Below, piece after piece: positions 42,788-51,496 of a stretch of 64,000 bases of DNA (positions are counted from its first letter, which is position 1; every line of letters starts with the position of its first letter). The notes under the pieces are model-generated. The model ran no database searches, was not told the DNA's origin, and was given only the letters and a program-made list of their open reading frames with translations. The stretch lies in NCBI RefSeq assembly GCF_014203705.1, contig NZ_JACHJR010000001.1, forward strand, positions 6,696,001 through 6,760,000, in the 5' to 3' direction. A program made the translations under genes and the position numbers. The stretch is from Kitasatospora gansuensis. Its GTDB lineage: Bacteria > Actinomycetota > Actinomycetes > Streptomycetales > Streptomycetaceae.

Positions 42788-43243
42788 CTACCGGCGAGGC
42801 CGCGCCGACGACCCGTCGTCGTCGACCGGGAGGTCGTCCGGACGGACCGAGGCCACCCCCCAGGGCTTCCCGATCCCGGCCAGGGAGGTTTCCGCCAGCG
42901 TGAGCGTCTCTCCGAGTACGCCCGCGATCCGGCCCGCCTCGCCGAGCTGGTCGCGGGTGTCCCGGGCTATCCGGACCAGATCCATCTCCGAGATGTCGGA
43001 GGAGACGGAAGTCAGCCGCCCGGACGCCTGCTCGCTGCTCAGGACGGTGCCGAGGCGATCGAGCAGCTCGGGGAGATGGGACGCCAGTGCCTGCAGCGCA
43101 TGGACCGCCTCACTCACCTGGCCGGTGTCCAACAGTGCCGAGTATTCGGAAAGTTGAGCGACTTGCCTCGCCACCCGGATCAACTCGGCTGCCTCGGAGG
43201 CGAGTTCTCCGATCGGACGGTGCGCTGGCGTTGGACGGCTCAC
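42788..43243 (-). CDS. Unknown helical protein
   Basis: 151 residues from GTG with AGAGGT upstream. It is strongly helical with heptad-like Leu/Ala spacing (IGELASEAAELIRVARQVAQLSEY, AVHALQALASHLPELLDRLGTVLSSEQ, LGEAGRIAGVLGETLTLAET). It has no membrane segment and no family that I know. It may be a coiled-coil partner of neighbouring stress proteins. Confidence 0.55.
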   Translation of the reverse strand: MSRPTPAHRPIGELASEAAELIRVARQVAQLSEYSALLDTGQVSEAVHALQALASHLPELLDRLGTVLSSEQASGRLTSVSSDISEMDLVRIARDTRDQLGEAGRIAGVLGETLTLAETSLAGIGKPWGVASVRPDDLPVDDDGSSARPRR

Positions 43244-43510
43244 TGGGATACCTCTCGTCGCGTCAGTGGGATCCTGCCTCTCCCCGCGCGGTCCGCGCGG
43301 CAGAGACCCGGACGGGCGACGGACCGCCCTGTCCAGGAGCCTGCCCCCGGCATCGGGGTCGAACCTGAATCCGCTCACCCCCCGAGCACATGCATGGGAG
43401 GCCGAAAGGCGGGCAGCCGACCTTTCGACAGCCTCCCGCACTCATGGCCTGATGTGACGTCAGGTCTGCGGAACCCGGGAGGAAGCAGCTCGACAAGGAG
43501 GACCGCGTTG

Positions 43511-43861
43511 ATGAAGAACCTGTGGACCCATGGCACCGAGAGCGGCTACCCGACCGGCACGGACCTGACGGGCTACCGGGTAGAGGCGATCGACGGCCAC
43601 ATCGGCAAGATCGACAAGCACACGGCCGAGGCGGGCACGTCGTTCGTCGTCGTCGACACGGGCGTGTGGATCTTCGGAAAGGAGATCCTGCTGCCGGCCG
43701 GGACGATCTCCAGCGTCGACATCCCGAACGAGACGGTCTTTCTGAACCGGACCAAGGACGACGTCAAGGGTGCCCCCGAGTTCCACCGGGAGACGCACCT
43801 CGACGACCCCGACTACCGGGAGGCCGTGGGCGCTTACTACACCGGCTTCGTGATCCGGTAA
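43511..43861 (+). CDS. PRC-barrel domain protein
   Basis: 116 residues with an AAGGAGG site. GTDLTGYRVEAIDGHIGKIDKHTAEAGTSFVVVDTGVWIFGKEILLPAGTISSVD is a clear PRC-barrel; the C-terminal DDPDYREAVGAYYTG motif is typical of actinobacterial members. It is followed after 34 bases by a membrane-protein gene. Confidence 0.85.
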   Translation: MKNLWTHGTESGYPTGTDLTGYRVEAIDGHIGKIDKHTAEAGTSFVVVDTGVWIFGKEILLPAGTISSVDIPNETVFLNRTKDDVKGAPEFHRETHLDDPDYREAVGAYYTGFVIR

Positions 43862-43895
43862 CGGACGTCGACCAGCAACGCGGAGGGGAGGCCCG

Positions 43896-44348
43896 GTGAA
43901 CCACAAGGGCTCGGTACAGAAAGCCGCGACGAAGGCCCGTGAAGCAGTGGTCAGAGAAATCGCCGTCGCGGAGCGGTCGGCCGCGCGGACCGGAGAGCAG
44001 GTCATGAGTCGGCTCCTGCCCCATATCCACTCGGTGGCCTCGGAGTTGGAGAGTGCCGCCGGTCGGACGCGCCGCGGCTACGACCGGTACCTGGTACCGC
44101 GGCCGGTAGCGCTGCCCCCGTACGGCGGGCCCACGGCGACGCAGATCTCCCGGGCCCACAGACGCCGTGCGGCAGGGATCGTCTCGCTCGGCCTGCTCGG
44201 GCTGGCCGGGGCGCTGGCACTGCGGCGGTGGCGCAGGCGCAGCGACGCGCTGGAGCGGTTCACCCTGCCGGACCACGACCTGCCGGACCACGACCTGCCG
44301 GAGCACGACGACGAGCGACCGCGGGTCGTGTCCCGTGGAGTGGTGTAG
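43896..44348 (+). CDS. Membrane protein whose 3' end is supplied by an IS element
   Basis: 150 residues from GTG with GGAGGGGAGG upstream. An amphipathic N-terminal half (about 1-75) precedes one transmembrane helix (about 92-112, AAGIVSLGLLGLAGALALRRW). A tail has repeated DHDLP units. The last five codons and the stop (SRGVV*) coincide exactly with the left terminal repeat of the adjacent IS element, so the original C-terminus is lost. The protein may still work. Family not recognised. Confidence 0.65.
   Translation: MNHKGSVQKAATKAREAVVREIAVAERSAARTGEQVMSRLLPHIHSVASELESAAGRTRRGYDRYLVPRPVALPPYGGPTATQISRAHRRRAAGIVSLGLLGLAGALALRRWRRRSDALERFTLPDHDLPDHDLPEHDDERPRVVSRGVV
44331..44348 (+). repeat. 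Left terminal inverted repeat of IS
   Basis: TCCCGTGGAGTGGTGTAG; exact complement at 45674-45691. It is read in frame as the end of the upstream gene. Confidence 0.88.
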
Positions 44349-44365
44349 TGGTCGTGCGCCAACGG

Positions 44366-45586
44366 TCATGCGGTGGGCGGTAGTTCGTCGCGGGCGTGTT
44401 CGGCGGGGTAGATCTGGTCCATGCTGCCCTCGGGTAGGTAGCGGCGGGGGAAGGCGATCCATTCGTCGTGCATCTCGAACAGCACGGCGGTGACCAGCCG
44501 CAGGAGCGCGTCGTCGTTCGGGAAGACCTGGACGACGTCGGTGCGGCGTTTGATTTCGCGGTTGATCCGCTCCAGCGGGTTGGTGGACTGGATCTTCTTC
44601 CAATGTCGCTCCGGGAAGCCGGCGAAGGCGGTGAGGTCGTCCTTGGCCTCCAGCAGCATCGCTTTGACCTTGGGGAACTGCTTGCCGAGCATGTCGGCGA
44701 CGGTGTCCAGCTGAGCTCGGACCGCGGCTTGGGTGGGTTGGGCGAAGATCGTGCGGATGGTCGCGGCGACCATCTCGGCCGCGTCCTTGGGGATGATCGC
44801 GAAGGTGTTGCGCAGGAAGTGGACGCGACATCTCTGGTAGGCGGCTCCGAGCATGACCTTGCGGATCGCCTTGACCAGGCCGCTGTGGTGGTCGCCGATG
44901 ACGAGGCGGACCCCGGTCAGGCCGCGTTCGCGCAAGTGACGCAGGAACTCGGCCCAGAACACCTCGGTCTCGCTGTCGCCGACCATCACCCCGAGCACCT
45001 CGCGGCCGCCGTCCTCGGTGATGCCGGTGGCGACGACCACGGCCCGGGAGACGATCTGGTGGTTCACCCGCGCCTTGCAGTAGGTCGCGTCCAGGTAGAT
45101 GTAGGGGAAACGGGTGTGGCCGAGCGGCCGGGTGCGGAAGGCGGTGAGCTGTTCGTCCAGGTCAGCGCAGATCCGGGAGACCTCGCTCTTGGAGATGCCG
45201 GTGTCCGCTCCGAGGGCTTTGACCAGGTCGTCGACCGAGCGGGTGGACACGCCCAGGACGTAGGCCTCCATGATGACCGCGTAAAGGGCCTGGTCGATGC
45301 GGCGCCGGCGCTCCAGCAGGCTGGGGAAGAAACTGCCCGTGCGGACCTTGGGGATGGCCAGCTCCAGATCGCCGGCCTGCGTGGTCAGGGTCTTGTCCCG
45401 GTGGCCGTTGCGCCAGGTCGTACGGGCCTCGGTTCGCTCGCCGGGCTCGGCGCCGATCCGGGCGGTGGCCTCGGCCTCGATCAGCTCCTGCAGGATCCGC
45501 TGGGCGAGGGTCCTGATCAACTCGATTCCGTCGGCCGAACGCAGTGACTCCATGAGGCGGAGTAGGTCAGACTGGGATAAGGCCAT
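44366..45586 (-). CDS. IS256-family transposase
   Basis: 406 residues. DDE-type Mutator-like transposase: YIYLDATYCKAR (first Asp), RLVIGDHHSGLVKAI (second Asp), CRVHFLRN and NPLERINREIKRRTDVV (Glu). The length is normal and there is no frameshift, so the element may be active. The stop lies 18 bases from the left terminal repeat. Confidence 0.95.
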   Translation of the reverse strand: MALSQSDLLRLMESLRSADGIELIRTLAQRILQELIEAEATARIGAEPGERTEARTTWRNGHRDKTLTTQAGDLELAIPKVRTGSFFPSLLERRRRIDQALYAVIMEAYVLGVSTRSVDDLVKALGADTGISKSEVSRICADLDEQLTAFRTRPLGHTRFPYIYLDATYCKARVNHQIVSRAVVVATGITEDGGREVLGVMVGDSETEVFWAEFLRHLRERGLTGVRLVIGDHHSGLVKAIRKVMLGAAYQRCRVHFLRNTFAIIPKDAAEMVAATIRTIFAQPTQAAVRAQLDTVADMLGKQFPKVKAMLLEAKDDLTAFAGFPERHWKKIQSTNPLERINREIKRRTDVVQVFPNDDALLRLVTAVLFEMHDEWIAFPRRYLPEGSMDQIYPAEHARDELPPTA

Positions 45587-45673
45587 CGCGTACCTCCCTG
45601 GGTGAACTCGCCGTTCTACACAGAGAGTTGCGCGATGGCTGCCCCATGACCAGGGGTCACTCCAAGATCCCTG

Positions 45674-45691
45674 CTACACCACTCCACGGGA
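45674..45691 (-). repeat. Right terminal inverted repeat of IS
   Basis: CTACACCACTCCACGGGA, exact complement of 44331-44348. Confidence 0.88.
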
Positions 45692-46092
45692 CGCCATCCG
45701 ACCGCGTCCGTCCGAAGCGGTGACCGCCGTGTCGGACCGTGGTGTCGCGGCAGCGGAAGCCGTCGATGACGGCACTCCGATGACGGGGTCGGGCCCTGAG
45801 CCAAGACCACACATCCTGCATCCACGCGGTGCCGTCCTCAAGAGCGGGAGGCCCGGGCTCCGGCCCTGACCGGCGCCGTCGCCCCTGCTGAGCGGGGTCG
45901 ACCAAGGACGGGGCCGGCGGGTGGGGCGCGTGAACGAGGTGGTGCGTGCGTCATCCGTCGGCTCGGTCGCGGTCGATCATCCGGCACACCGACCGGCACC
46001 TTCCCGGGCGACCTTGCCGTACCTGTTCGTGCTCACCTCACTGGACCACACGGTTCCACCGCGGGTCCGCATCGCAAACTTCGGAGCACGCC
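45692..46092. other. Region right of the IS, no certain gene
   Basis: About 400 bases. A minus-strand open frame (45905 to 45657) runs into the IS repeat and could be a truncated gene, but its start is TTG without a ribosome site and I know no relative. I could not find the missing end of the gene interrupted on the left. Confidence 0.35.
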
Positions 46093-46545
46093 ATGATCAT
46101 TATCGTCATCGGGCTCGTCATCCTGGTCGCCGCGGTAGTCGTGGGCGCGGCAGGTGTCCTCTCCGACACCGGCAGCACGGACGGGCTCACAGACTGGTTC
46201 GAGGTGTTCGGCTACCACGTCACCGGCTCCAGCGGCACCCTGTTCCTCCACGGCACCATCGTCGGGGCGGTGGCCCTGTTCGGGCTGAGTCTGCTCCTGG
46301 CCGGTGCGTGGCGTACCTCTCGCCGCAGCCACGTCGCGCGCCACGGACTCAAGCAGTCCCGCCGCGAGATGGCCGCCGCCGACAAGGAGCGCGACGGCCT
46401 GATCGACCAACGCGACACCGCTCGCGCGGAGACGGCGAGTGCGCGAGGGAACGACAGCCCATCTCACGACGACCTCGTCCCCGACCCGGACGAAGGTCAC
46501 CGGAAGGGGCTGAACCTGTTCGGTCACCGAGCCGCCCGCCGATAG
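46093..46545 (+). CDS. Membrane protein with two transmembrane helices
   Basis: 150 residues. An N-terminal helix (2-23, IIIVIGLVILVAAVVVGAAG) and a second helix (about 52-75, GTIVGAVALFGLSLLLAGAW) precede a basic, then acidic, charged cytoplasmic tail rich in Arg/Glu/Asp (KQSRREMAAADKERDGLIDQ). Such proteins often accompany CsbD genes in streptomycetes; the role is unknown. The CsbD gene follows 84 bases later. Confidence 0.65.
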   Translation: MIIIVIGLVILVAAVVVGAAGVLSDTGSTDGLTDWFEVFGYHVTGSSGTLFLHGTIVGAVALFGLSLLLAGAWRTSRRSHVARHGLKQSRREMAAADKERDGLIDQRDTARAETASARGNDSPSHDDLVPDPDEGHRKGLNLFGHRAARR

Positions 46546-46629
46546 AGCGTCACCACACGCGAATCGCCGGCCGTCCCGAGGGCCTCGCCGACGCGCCATC
46601 AGCAGATGACTCACGAAGGGCAGCCACCC

Positions 46630-46803
46630 ATGGGTATCGCCAAGAAGATCGCGCACAAGGCGGAAACGCTTAAAGGCGGCGTCAAGAAGGCCGTCGGCCG
46701 TGTCACCGGCAACCGGCGCCTACGGGCCGAAGGCCGGGGTGACCAGGCCAAGGGAAACACCAAGCAGGCGGGAGCGAAGATCAAGGACGCTTTCAGGCAC
46801 TGA
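46630..46803 (+). CDS. CsbD family stress protein
   Basis: 57 residues with AAGGGC upstream. KAETLKGGVKKAVGRVTGNRRLRAEGRGDQAKGNTKQAGAKIKDAF is the CsbD repeat pattern. These small hydrophilic proteins are general-stress (SigB-type) products; the molecular role is unknown. It fits the sigma-factor region to its left. Confidence 0.88.
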   Translation: MGIAKKIAHKAETLKGGVKKAVGRVTGNRRLRAEGRGDQAKGNTKQAGAKIKDAFRH

Positions 46804-46917
46804 CCACTCCGCCCCTGCCCCGACCCTGGACAACCTGCAGCACGTCGCCCCGGCGCGGTGCGCGACTGGTCAGGCCGATTCGGTCCGTGCCGCCGTCGCC
46901 TCCCGTCTCCCGCCACG

Positions 46918-47235
46918 TCAGTCGCGTCCCGCCCGCCGGGCCACCGCCGTCACAGCCGCCGCGCCGAAGGCGAGGACCGCGCACAGCAGCCAGACCGTCA
47001 CGCCAGGGTCCGCGGCCAGGAACGTGGCGTCGGGCGACTGGCTGCCGAAGTACACCACGCCGAAGACGACGGCGCACAGGAAGAACGGGGCGACCCGGCG
47101 ATCGGCCAGCGCCCGGACGTCCACCAGCGGTTCCGCCGTGCGCAGTTCGACCGTCAGCCATGCTCCACCGAGGAGCACCGCGAGGAGCAGTCGGCCGAGC
47201 ACCGGCCGGGACCTGCTCGTCACCGCCGTCTTCAC
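46918..47235 (-). pseudogene. Fragment of an MFS drug transporter
   Basis: The frame begins abruptly within a 14-helix EmrB/QacA-type transporter: LLLAVLLGGAWLTVELRTAEPLVDVRAL, a helix (FFLCAVVFGVVYFGS), then ATFLAADP joined directly to the last helix (VTVWLLCAVLAFGAAAVTAVARR). The N-terminal half and an internal block are missing. Its 5' edge abuts the truncated Lrp/AsnC gene on the other strand. Confidence 0.65.
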
Positions 47236-47236
47236 C

Positions 47237-48062
47237 CGACCAGGCCCAACTCGCCCGCTACGTCGGCTTCCGACTGGGCTCCCTCGACGGGGTGACCTCC
47301 TCCCGCACCCAGGTCTCCACCGCCGCCCACACCGAAGGCAGCCGATGGCGTCTCGACCGGCTCACCGAGGACCAGCGCCGGCGGCTCGCGCCCGCGGCGA
47401 CCGCCGGGGGCCGGCCGCAGGACGGCCGACTGCTCCAGGGCAGCGACCTGGAACTCGTACAAGCGCTCAGCGAGGACCCCCGGCAGCCCGCTGCCCGGCT
47501 CGCCGCCCGCACCGGCCTCAGCCCCACCACGGTCCGCCGGCGCCTCGACCGGCTCGACGCCGAACACGCCCTCGTCTACCGCTGCGAGGTCGCCCGAGCC
47601 CTCTCCGGCCGGCCGGCCGGTCTCGGTGTCGCTGTGGGGGCCGTGCCGCAGAGCCGGGCCCCGCACCTCGCCGAACGGATCAGCGCCCTGCGCGAGATCC
47701 GCCTCTGCGCCTCCCTCTCCGGCCCGCACAACCTGCTGCTCGCCGCCTGGCTGCGCTCGGTCGACGACATCGCCCCCTTCGAGTCGCGGCTCACCGAACG
47801 CTTCCCCGAACTCGCCGTCGCGGACCGGACGCTGACGCTCTGGTCGATGAAACTGGGCGGCCACCTCCTCGACCCGCAGGGCCGCCACCTGCGCGCCGTC
47901 CCGCTCGGCCGCTGGCACGACCCGCGCTCCGAAGCAGCCGAAGCGGCGTTCCTCGACCGCCTGCGCACCCCGCCCGGGCCGGCCGGGCATCGGAGGCTGG
48001 ACCGGCGGGCTCTCCACCGTCCGACCGGCGCCACCCCGGACGAGCGGTCACCGTCGCACTGA
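47237..48062 (+). pseudogene. 5'-truncated Lrp/AsnC regulator
   Basis: Streptomycete Lrp/AsnC regulators of about 330 residues carry two HTH-plus-sensor units. Here the frame enters inside the first sensor (LARYVGFRLGSLDGVTSSRTQV). The second HTH (LVQALSEDPRQPAARLAARTGLSPTTVRRRLDRLDAE) and second sensor (LRSVDDIAPFESRLTERFPEL) are complete. The first HTH and the promoter are gone. A GTG at 47292 could start a 256-residue protein, so residual function is possible. Confidence 0.65.
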
Positions 48063-48180
48063 GCTGACCACCGTCGCACAGAACTGGCGGCTCCGGGTGA
48101 TGGGCGGCGCCCCGGCCGATCCGTCCAACCAGACCACCTTCGGCCCCACACGATCCGGTGACGAAAGATGCGAGATCACG

Positions 48181-49041
48181 TCACAGACCCGCTCTCTGCG
48201 CGGTCCAGTAGTGGGCGGCGTGGGCGAGTGCCGGGCCGTCCAGCTCCGCGACCAACCGCTCGAAGAGGCGGACGGCGGCGGGGCCGCTCCAGTCCTCGGT
48301 CAGTACCTCGGGCGGGAGCCCGGGGTCGCGGAACGGCAGCTTGCGCCAGTGGTCGATCACCGAGAGGTAGGTGACGAAGGCGTGCTTGCCGTCGGTGAAG
48401 GAGTCGGCCGCGAGGCGGTCGCGCTCTCCCTGGTAGTCCTCGATGAACTCGCGGTAGCGCCGGTCGATCTCGGCGAGGTCCCAGCCGTTGCGGACCATGG
48501 TCGTGAGCTGTTGCCCCCCGAGGTAGTCGCCGACGAAGACGGCGCACTGCTCGGTGAGATCCAGTTCGGCTATGGCCCGTTGGGCGGCCGGGAGCATCCG
48601 CGCGGGGGCTATCCACACCGCCGAGCCGATGTTGCCGAAGCCGAGCGAGGTCAGATGTGCCGTCAGCTGGTGGCGCTTCGCGCGGGCGGACTCCGGTACG
48701 GAGAAGTTCACCAGGCACCAGCCGTCGCCGAGATCGGCCGGCTGTCGCGCGTGCCAGATCACCTCGTCACCGGCCGCGAGTGCCTCCAGTGCGGCGGGTG
48801 TCAGGGCGTAGCCGCGCAGGCCGGAGCGGGTCTGCGACTCCAGCCATCCGCGCTTCTTGAGCCGGAAGACCGCCGTCCGGACGCTGGAGGCGTCGAGGCC
48901 CGACTGGGCCAGGAGTTCCACCGTGCCCGCGATCGGCATCCAGTTGCCCATGGGACGGACGACCGCGCCGAGGAAGCTCACCAGCAGGGTCCGGGAACGG
49001 CGGGCGGCTGCCGGGGGCCGGGCGCTCTTCGTCTCGCTCAT
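48181..49041 (-). CDS. PaaX family repressor
   Basis: 286 residues (MSETK start; ATG at 49068 possible). The PaaX N-terminal winged helix (TLLVSFLGAVVRPMGNWMPIAGTVELLAQSGLDASSVRTAVFRLKKRGWL) is followed by the central domain (WHARQPADLGDGWCLVNFSVPES) and a C-terminal helical domain (WDLAEIDRRYREFIEDYQGER). PaaX-type repressors respond to aryl-CoA. It is last in the leftward aromatic operon, 79 bases after the hydroxylase, and should sense its CoA intermediate. Confidence 0.88.
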   Translation of the reverse strand: MSETKSARPPAAARRSRTLLVSFLGAVVRPMGNWMPIAGTVELLAQSGLDASSVRTAVFRLKKRGWLESQTRSGLRGYALTPAALEALAAGDEVIWHARQPADLGDGWCLVNFSVPESARAKRHQLTAHLTSLGFGNIGSAVWIAPARMLPAAQRAIAELDLTEQCAVFVGDYLGGQQLTTMVRNGWDLAEIDRRYREFIEDYQGERDRLAADSFTDGKHAFVTYLSVIDHWRKLPFRDPGLPPEVLTEDWSGPAAVRLFERLVAELDGPALAHAAHYWTAQRAGL

Positions 49042-49120
49042 CCCGTCCAGTATCGCCGAGGCGGTCATTCATGATCGCACCGGCCCGCGCAGTGCGGCGG
49101 ACCCTGGACGCCAGGGCCGG

Positions 49121-51496
49121 TCACCCGGACACCGGGTCCGGCCCCGGCGTCCACCGCAGGTGCACCTGGCCGGCCGCTCCCTCGCGCAGCAGCTCCAGTC
49201 GCGGCGGGATCCGGTCGGTGCGGGAGGTCGGCGGTCTGCGGCGGCCCGCCTCCCACTGGACCGGCCACCGGGCGCCCGCGCCGCGGTACTCCTGTTCGGC
49301 GGCGGCCTGCAGGGTCCACTGCGGGTTGTAGAGGTGGGTGCGGCCGAGGGCGCACAGGTCGGCCCGTCCGGCGAGCAGGATGGAGTTCACGTCGTCGTAC
49401 GACGAGATGGCACCGACCGCGATCACCTTGACGCCTGCGGGCCCGGCCACCCGGTGGCGGATCTTGTCGGCGAACGGGGTCTGGTAGGAGCGGCCGTAGG
49501 CCGGTTTCTCGTCCTTGGTGACCTGCCCCGAGGAGACGTCGATCGCGGCGGCGCCGTGCTCGATGAACGCGCGGGCGATCTCCACGGCGTCGTCCTCGGT
49601 GTTGCCGTCCGGTACCCAGTCGGTCGCCGAGATGCGGACGGTCACCGGAACCCCGGACGGGACGGCCCGGCGCACGGCGTCGAAGACCTCCAGCGGGAAC
49701 CGCAGCCGGTTCGCCAGGGACCCGCCGTACTCGTCGGTGCGCCGGTTCGCGACGGGGGAGAGGAAGGACGACAGGAGGTAGCCGTGGGCGGCGTGCACCT
49801 CGATGAGGTCGAAGCCCGCCCGCACGCCGCGCTCGGCGGCCGCGGCGAAGTCGGCGACCACCTTGTCCAGGTCCTCCCGGCCGGCCTCCCGAGGGACGTG
49901 GCAGTCGGTGCCGTAGGGGATCGCGGACGGGCCGATCACCTCCCAGTTGCCGTCGTCGAGCGGCTGGTCGATGCCCTCCCACATGAGTCTGGTCGAACCC
50001 TTGCGACCGGAGTGGCCGAGTTGCAGGCCGATCCGGCCGGTCGTGTTCTCGTGCACGAAGTCGGTGACCCGGCGCCAGGCGTCGCGCTGCTCGTCGGTCC
50101 ACAGTCCGGGGCAGCCGGGGGTGATCCGGCCCTCGGGCGAGACGCAGACCATCTCGCTCATCACCAGGCCCGCTCCGCCGAGCGCCTTGGAGCCGAGGTG
50201 CACCAGGTGGAAGTCACCGGGGACCCCGTCCACCGAGGAGTACATGTCCATCGGGGAGACGATGACGCGGTTCTTCAGCTCGAGCGGACCGATCCGCACC
50301 GGCTGGAACATCGCCGGGGCCACCTCGGCGGCCTGCTCGTGCCGGGCGAACTCACTCTCCATCAGGGCGGCGAACTCGGCGTCCCGCTCCCTGAGGTTGT
50401 CGAAGGTGATGCGGCGGGACCGGGTCAGCAGGTTGAACGCGAACTGGGCCGGGGCCTGGCCCGCGTACATGCCGATGTTCTCGAACCACTCCAGCGAGGC
50501 CTGCGCGGCCCGCTGGGTCGACTCGACGACCGGCTTGCGCTCGGTCTGGTACGCCTCCAACGCCTGGGCCACCGCGGGGTGTTCGTGCAGACACGCCGCC
50601 AGCGCGAGCGCGTCCTCCATGGCGAGCTTGGTGCCCGAGCCGATCGAGAAGTGGGCGGTGTGCGCCGCGTCGCCGAGCAGCACCACGTTGCCGTCGTGCC
50701 ACCGCTCGTTGCGGACCGTCGTGAAGTTGAGCCACTTCGAGTTGTTGGTGAGGACCTGATGGCCCTTCAACTCGTCGGCGAACAGCTCCCGGATCCTCGC
50801 GACGGCGTACTCGTCCGAGACGCCCGGCGGGAGATCCCGAGCCTCGGTCCGGTCGAAGCCGGCCCGCCGCCAGACGTCCTCGTGCATCTCGACGATGAAG
50901 GTCGAGCCGGTGCCGGAGAAGGGGTAGCCATGGATCTGCATGGTGCCCCACTCCGTCTGCTTGACGAAGAACTGGAACGCCTCGAAGACCAGGTCGGTGC
51001 CGAGCCAGATGTACTTGTTGCACCGCCGGTCCAGCGACGGCCCGAAGACGTCGGCGTACTTCGTCCGGATCGTGGAGTTGAGTCCGTCGGCGGCGAGCAC
51101 CAGGTCGTGGGAGACCCGCAGCTCGTCCACGTCGGGCACCTGCGTCCGGTAGTGGACGGTGACGCCGAGATCGGCGGCCCGCTGCTGCAGGATCCGGAGC
51201 AGGTCCTGGCGGCTCATCGCCGCGAAGCCCTGACCGCCCACGGTGAACCGGTGGCCGTCGAACTCGATGTCGATGTCGGTCCAGCGGGCGAACCGGTTCT
51301 CCATCGCGGCGTGCACGACCTCGTCGGCGTTGTCGATTCCGCTCAGGGTCTCGTCGGAGAAGACGACGCCGAAACCGAAGGTGTCGTCCGGCGCGTTGCG
51401 CTCCCAGACGGTGACCTCGTGCGCCGGGTCCAGCTGCTTCATCAGGGCGGCGAAGTACAGGCCGCCCGGGCCACCGCCGGCGATGGCGATCCTCAT
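49121..51496 (-). CDS. Aryl-CoA FAD monooxygenase fused to Old Yellow Enzyme domain
   Basis: 791 residues. The N-terminal PHBH-type FAD hydroxylase (about 1-400) has AIAGGGPGGLYFA, the LAADGLNSTIR (DG) motif and LLGDAAHTAHFSIGSGTKLAMEDA (GD). The C-terminal FMN OYE barrel (about 415-780) has NRVIVSPMDMYSS, IGLQLGHSGRKGS, FDLIEVHAAHGYLLSSFLSP with the substrate-binding His pair, and DLCALGRTHLYNP. This fusion is known for salicylyl-CoA 5-hydroxylases and 2-aminobenzoyl-CoA monooxygenase/reductase. It overlaps the ligase gene by ATGA. Confidence 0.88.
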   Translation of the reverse strand: MRIAIAGGGPGGLYFAALMKQLDPAHEVTVWERNAPDDTFGFGVVFSDETLSGIDNADEVVHAAMENRFARWTDIDIEFDGHRFTVGGQGFAAMSRQDLLRILQQRAADLGVTVHYRTQVPDVDELRVSHDLVLAADGLNSTIRTKYADVFGPSLDRRCNKYIWLGTDLVFEAFQFFVKQTEWGTMQIHGYPFSGTGSTFIVEMHEDVWRRAGFDRTEARDLPPGVSDEYAVARIRELFADELKGHQVLTNNSKWLNFTTVRNERWHDGNVVLLGDAAHTAHFSIGSGTKLAMEDALALAACLHEHPAVAQALEAYQTERKPVVESTQRAAQASLEWFENIGMYAGQAPAQFAFNLLTRSRRITFDNLRERDAEFAALMESEFARHEQAAEVAPAMFQPVRIGPLELKNRVIVSPMDMYSSVDGVPGDFHLVHLGSKALGGAGLVMSEMVCVSPEGRITPGCPGLWTDEQRDAWRRVTDFVHENTTGRIGLQLGHSGRKGSTRLMWEGIDQPLDDGNWEVIGPSAIPYGTDCHVPREAGREDLDKVVADFAAAAERGVRAGFDLIEVHAAHGYLLSSFLSPVANRRTDEYGGSLANRLRFPLEVFDAVRRAVPSGVPVTVRISATDWVPDGNTEDDAVEIARAFIEHGAAAIDVSSGQVTKDEKPAYGRSYQTPFADKIRHRVAGPAGVKVIAVGAISSYDDVNSILLAGRADLCALGRTHLYNPQWTLQAAAEQEYRGAGARWPVQWEAGRRRPPTSRTDRIPPRLELLREGAAGQVHLRWTPGPDPVSG

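Larger units (their letters stand above)
44331..45691 (-). mobile_element. IS256-family insertion sequence
   Basis: 1361 bases bounded by perfect 18-base inverted repeats (TCCCGTGGAGTGGTGTAG and its complement), containing one intact transposase gene. No 8-9-base target duplication is visible in the flanks, which suggests a later rearrangement or diverged copies. Confidence 0.88.

Noticed and set aside
44322..45700. Target-site duplication of the IS element
   Set aside because: The bases beside the two terminal repeats do not match over 8-9 positions.
45657..45905. 82-codon minus-strand frame running into the IS right end
   Set aside because: Possibly a truncated gene, but a TTG start without ribosome site and no known relative; kept only as a remark.
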